Shown: positions 5,811 to 8,333 of the stretch, piece by piece
How positions within the stretch are numbered: the first letter of the stretch is position 1
How the letters are laid out: each line of letters opens with the position of its first letter
Assembly: GCA_018817865.1 (NCBI GenBank)
Contig: JAHITG010000256.1
Span: 1 to 8,333 of the forward strand
DNA from: Spirochaetota bacterium
GTDB lineage: Bacteria; Spirochaetota; JAHITG01
DNA length: 8,333 bases
Direction: 5' to 3'
Notes under the pieces: model-generated
Seen by the model: only the letters and a program-made list of their open reading frames with translations
Database searches by the model: none
What the model was told of the DNA's origin: nothing
Program-made: the position numbers and the translations under genes

Positions 5811-7238
5811 ATGTATGATTTTCATACTAATACTCAGGATACAATAGCTGCTGTTGCATCTCCTATAGGTAAGGGAGCCATAAGTATAATAAGGATCTCC
5901 GGAAATCAATGCCTCCCAATTCTTTCAAAGATCTTCCGTCCATCCCCCGGGTCCGCTTCATTCTCGGCGGGTTCCTTCGGATCCCCCGATGAGGGAAAGC
6001 CATTAAAACCGGGAATCAGTGTCGGGAACATTATATTTAAAAGGAAAATAATTGATCAGGTCGTTGTCTGGATCAACAGGGGAAAAAAGAGTTATACAGG
6101 AGAGGACCTTGTAGAAATAAATTGCCATGGAAATCCGCTATTAACCAATTTAATACTTGATATTATTATTTCTAAAGGAGCCCGACTGGCTTTGCCCGGG
6201 GAATTCACTTTACGTGCATTTTTAAATAATAAAATTGATCTTCTCCAGGCGGAATCCATAAATGATCTTGTGAATGCTTCATCTTACTCTCTGGCAGAGT
6301 TATCCGTTAAAAATTTAATGGGAAAATTATCCAAAAAGATCGAAGATCTTGGACGTTTATTGAAGGATATTCTTATACAGATAGAAGTAGCCATTGACCA
6401 TTCGGATGATGAATTTGTTCCCATCAAGAGTAAAGTAATTCATGATCAGATCAATCATATCTCAGGCGAAGTAGCGAAGCTGATCGATTCGTACGATATC
6501 GGAAAAGATATTAAAGAAGGGATAAGTATAGCTATCGTCGGGAAAGCGAATGCCGGAAAATCAAGTCTCTTTAATTTATTGATCAAACGGGATAAAGCTA
6601 TTATTTCTCATATTGCCGGTACAACAAGAGACACAGTTGAGGAATACCTGGAGTTGAACAATTTTCCCATTAAACTGATCGATACAGCAGGGATTAAAAA
6701 GCGGGCCGGTTATATAGAACACGAAGCTATCAAGCGGACACTTCAGGCTATAGCGCATTCCAATATTCTGCTGATCCTTTTTGATAATGCAACTGAATTG
6801 TCGCAACATGATCTGTGGTTGGCTGAGGAATTGAAAAAGGCTGAAGCACATAAATTTCTGGTTATCAACAAGTGTGATCTTCCTTCGAAAACAGATATTA
6901 TAAAGATCAGAGCTTTATTTAAAAATATTAAAATGATCAGGATTTCTGTTTCACGTGAAACAGGAATAAAAAAGATAGAAGAGGCCATCTCGCAATATAT
7001 CGAAAAGTTTGACATGAAGGATAAATTGATCATTAATAATATCAGGCATAAGAATATTCTGATCATTGTACAGGAGCATCTTCAAAATGTCCTAAAGAGC
7101 ATTCTGAATAATCTGTATTATGATATCATCGGAGCTGATCTTAAAAAAGCAATTGATGAATTGGGGCAGCTTATCGGTACTTATCCATCGGAAAAAATGC
7201 TGAAAGAGATCTTCTCGAATTTCTGCATCGGAAAATAG
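5811..7238 (+). CDS. mnmE: tRNA uridine-5-carboxymethylaminomethyl(34) synthesis GTPase MnmE
   Basis: With MnmG, MnmE modifies the wobble uridine of certain tRNAs using methylene-tetrahydrofolate and GTP. The 475-residue protein (E. coli 454) has the folate-binding N-terminal domain (about 8-125; SYTGEDLVEINCHG at 94-107, PGEFTLRAFLN at 129-139) and a helical domain. The G domain motifs are G1 GKANAGKSS (244-252), G2 GTTRD (270-274), G3 DTAG (291-294), G4 NKCD (353-356) and G5 SVSRETG (379-385). The catalytic Glu equivalent to E. coli 282 appears to be Glu303. The C-terminus FCIGK keeps the conserved Cys472. The ATG is 1 nt after the jag stop, with no clear ribosome binding site, so coupled translation is likely. 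Oddities are a GC-rich insertion near residues 45-66 and a parS site through the G5 codons. mnmG does not follow it. Confidence 0.97.
   Translation: MYDFHTNTQDTIAAVASPIGKGAISIIRISGNQCLPILSKIFRPSPGSASFSAGSFGSPDEGKPLKPGISVGNIIFKRKIIDQVVVWINRGKKSYTGEDLVEINCHGNPLLTNLILDIIISKGARLALPGEFTLRAFLNNKIDLLQAESINDLVNASSYSLAELSVKNLMGKLSKKIEDLGRLLKDILIQIEVAIDHSDDEFVPIKSKVIHDQINHISGEVAKLIDSYDIGKDIKEGISIAIVGKANAGKSSLFNLLIKRDKAIISHIAGTTRDTVEEYLELNNFPIKLIDTAGIKKRAGYIEHEAIKRTLQAIAHSNILLILFDNATELSQHDLWLAEELKKAEAHKFLVINKCDLPSKTDIIKIRALFKNIKMIRISVSRETGIKKIEEAISQYIEKFDMKDKLIINNIRHKNILIIVQEHLQNVLKSILNNLYYDIIGADLKKAIDELGQLIGTYPSEKMLKEIFSNFCIGK
5943..6008 (+). other. GC-rich insertion in mnmE encoding a Ser/Gly/Pro loop
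   Basis: Residues about 45-66 of MnmE (PSPGSASFSAGSFGSPDEGK and following) have no counterpart in E. coli MnmE, where the N-terminal domain passes directly between IFRP-like and LKPG-like segments. The DNA is far richer in G and C than its surroundings. It carries a direct repeat ATCCCCCG (5942-5949 and 5981-5988), 39 bp apart, which is exactly 13 codons. Short hairpins are also present (CCGC/GCGG at 5953-5970, TCCC/GGGA at 5982-5996). The frame is kept. It may be an in-frame palindromic insertion element or an expanded loop. Confidence 0.5.
6947..6962. promoter_or_regulatory. parS centromere site inside mnmE
   Basis: TGTTTCACGTGAAACA is a perfect 16-bp palindrome and identical to the established ParB/Spo0J binding consensus. 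It lies in the mnmE codons for residues 379-384 (S-V-S-R-E-T), the G5 motif. It is 901 bp from the second identical copy beside parA. Confidence 0.95.
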
Positions 7239-7261
7239 GGTATACCAGTGGAACCGGGTCT

Positions 7262-7843
7262 GTGGTTATGAGTAAGGAATTATATAAATTAAACCAGTAT
7301 ATTGAAATGCTCATTGAGTGGAACGAAAAGATCAATCTGGTCTCTTATAAAAGCATCACAGAATTATTGATAGATCATATTATTGATAGTTTCAGCATCA
7401 TGGAGTGTTACCGGTTTACGGAAAAGATTATAAGTGATATTGGTACGGGAGCCGGTCTTCCCGGTATTGTTTTAAGTATCCTGTATCCTTCATGCCAGTA
7501 TGTATTAATAGAGCCTAATAAAAAATATTACCGTTTTTTAAAGAAAGTAATTATTTCATTAAAACTGAAAAACGTTGAATTGATCAATAGAAAAGTGGAA
7601 TCAATAGATGATCCTAATTCTCTGAAAGTCGTTATCAGCAGAGCACTGGGAGAGATCAGGCTGTTTTTAAATATGACTGTTTTAAAGAGAACAAAAGTAC
7701 TGATCTTTTATAAAGGAATTAACTGCTTTAAGGAACTTCATTATCTTGGACTCCCTGATCATAAAATTATGTTTATAAAAAAAATAAAAATACTTGAAAA
7801 GTATAATAAAAACCATTATATTATAGCACTGAAAAAAAGATAG
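7262..7843 (+). CDS. rsmG: 16S rRNA (guanine-N7)-methyltransferase RsmG (GidB)
   Basis: RsmG methylates G527 of 16S rRNA (E. coli numbering) with S-adenosylmethionine; its loss gives low-level streptomycin resistance in several species. The 193-residue protein shows the N-terminal WNEKINLVS motif (20-28) and LLIDHIIDSF (35-44). The SAM-binding loop is SDIGTGAGLPGIVLSILYP (58-76), with acidic Glu84 after the second strand, followed by SRALGEI (126-132) and FYKG (149-152). The protein is somewhat shorter than the usual 200-240 residues. I use GTG at 7262; ATG at 7268 is equally plausible and neither has a strong ribosome binding site. It follows mnmE after 23 nt, where mnmG is often found in other genomes, and precedes parA, as in many bacteria. 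Confidence 0.95.
   Translation: MVMSKELYKLNQYIEMLIEWNEKINLVSYKSITELLIDHIIDSFSIMECYRFTEKIISDIGTGAGLPGIVLSILYPSCQYVLIEPNKKYYRFLKKVIISLKLKNVELINRKVESIDDPNSLKVVISRALGEIRLFLNMTVLKRTKVLIFYKGINCFKELHYLGLPDHKIMFIKKIKILEKYNKNHYIIALKKR
7794..7822 (+). promoter_or_regulatory. Possible parA promoter within the end of rsmG
   Basis: TTGAAA (7794-7799), a 17-bp spacer and TATATT (7817-7822) match the sigma70 consensus at 5 of 6 positions in each box. Transcription would begin near 7829, so the parS site and its half-sites would lie in the parA leader. The DNA is A/T-rich, so chance matches are possible. Confidence 0.4.
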
Positions 7844-7847
7844 GACC

Positions 7848-7863
7848 TGTTTCACGTGAAACA
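7848..7863. promoter_or_regulatory. parS centromere site between rsmG and parA
   Basis: This is a second perfect copy of TGTTTCACGTGAAACA, 4 nt after the rsmG stop codon and 52 nt before the parA start. ParB binding here would nucleate the partition complex and could also repress parA transcription if the promoter at 7794-7822 is real. Confidence 0.96.
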
Positions 7864-7879
7864 TGAAACACCTGAAACA
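7857..7879 (+). repeat. Tandem TGAAACA half-sites extending the parS
   Basis: TGAAACA, the right half of parS, occurs three times: 7857-7863 (within parS), 7864-7870 and 7873-7879. The two extra copies follow the full site in the same orientation. They may be additional weak ParB contacts. Confidence 0.6.
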
Positions 7880-7915
7880 GTATAAGCTTATTAAGGACTT
7901 ATTAAGGAGTAGAAT

Positions 7916-8333
7916 ATGATGGGTAAAGTTATTGTTGTGGCTAATCAGAAAGGAGGAGTAGGGAAAACAACAACAGCTATAAACTTTTCAAGCTATCTGG
8001 CTGTATTGGGAAAAAAAGTATTGTTAATAGATATGGACCCTCAGGGGAATTCCACTGCAGGGTCCGGTATAAGCAATGGAAACGAAGGTTTTAAAAAGAA
8101 TATATATGAGTGCCTGATCAATGATATCAATCCCAATGAGGCTATTTATCAGACTAAAGTATCTGATTTCTATGTATTGCCGGCTGATATAAACCTGGCC
8201 GGAGCACAGGTTGAATTGAATGATATGGAAAATCGGGAATTCTATTTAAAGAAAGTGACAGGAAAGCTAAAAAGTGCATATGATTATATTATTATTGACG
8301 CTCCTCCTTCTTTAGGTATATTAACGGTCAACG
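7916..8333 (+). CDS. parA: Chromosome partitioning ATPase ParA (Soj), N-terminal part, cut by window edge
   Basis: ParA is a DNA-binding ATPase that, with ParB bound to parS, moves and separates newly copied origins. The first 139 codons are present; the family is typically about 250-270 residues. The deviant Walker A motif QKGGVGKTTT (11-20) includes the signature Lys12 and Lys17. LLIDMDPQGN (36-45) and IIIDAPPSLG (125-134) are the other family motifs. There is no N-terminal helix-turn-helix domain, which fits the chromosomal rather than the large plasmid type. AAGGAG at 7904-7909 lies 6 nt before the ATG; a second ATG directly follows the first. parB probably lies just beyond the right edge, which is inference from the usual order. 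Confidence 0.97.
   Translation, partial: MMGKVIVVANQKGGVGKTTTAINFSSYLAVLGKKVLLIDMDPQGNSTAGSGISNGNEGFKKNIYECLINDINPNEAIYQTKVSDFYVLPADINLAGAQVELNDMENREFYLKKVTGKLKSAYDYIIIDAPPSLGILTVN

Noticed and set aside
6576..7066. Minus-strand open frames within mnmE
   Set aside because: They are shadows of the MnmE G domain frame and lack start signals or homology patterns.

Overview
The window is a bacterial chromosomal replication-origin neighbourhood. Its gene order is dnaN-dnaA (both on the minus strand), an AT-rich origin, then rpmH-yidD-yidC-jag-mnmE-rsmG-parA (all on the plus strand). This matches the ancestral origin layout seen in Bacillus and many other phyla. The DNA is low-GC with short intergenic gaps. 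YidC is the long type with a large periplasmic domain, which points to a diderm (two-membrane) bacterium rather than a Firmicute. I cannot assign a phylum from sequence alone. A sparsely sampled low-GC diderm lineage is my best guess, and that is inference.

Left part (1-2351, minus strand): the first two thirds of the sliding clamp gene dnaN run off the left edge. A 223-bp spacer separates it from a complete dnaA. The spacer contains seven uninterrupted TAG/TAA triplets next to a short GGG run and degenerate DnaA boxes. This is the arrangement of a DnaA-trio unwinding element, as known between dnaA and dnaN in Bacillus.

Centre (2352-2880): this is the second half of a probable bipartite oriC. 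It holds three perfect TTATCCACA boxes, one near-box, four short palindromes and a striking 88-nt inverted repeat with 28-bp arms. At its right end is a near-consensus sigma70-type promoter that drives the rpmH operon.

Right part (2881-8333, plus strand): ribosomal protein L34, the YidD and YidC membrane-insertion proteins, the RNA-binding protein Jag/KhpB, the tRNA-modifying GTPase MnmE, the 16S rRNA methyltransferase RsmG and the start of the chromosome-partition ATPase ParA. Two usual neighbours are missing: rnpA (between rpmH and yidD) and mnmG (between mnmE and rsmG). Two identical perfect parS sites lie 901 bp apart, one inside mnmE and one just before parA, so ParB loading, ParA production and the origin are physically clustered.

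The most unusual points are an extra fibronectin type III-like domain inserted between the first membrane helix and the periplasmic domain of YidC, the long inverted repeat inside the origin, the clear DnaA-trio element, the parS site written through the G5 motif of MnmE, and a GC-rich repeat-bearing insertion in the MnmE N-terminal domain. No wholly new multi-gene system is visible; this is core chromosome with unusual details.
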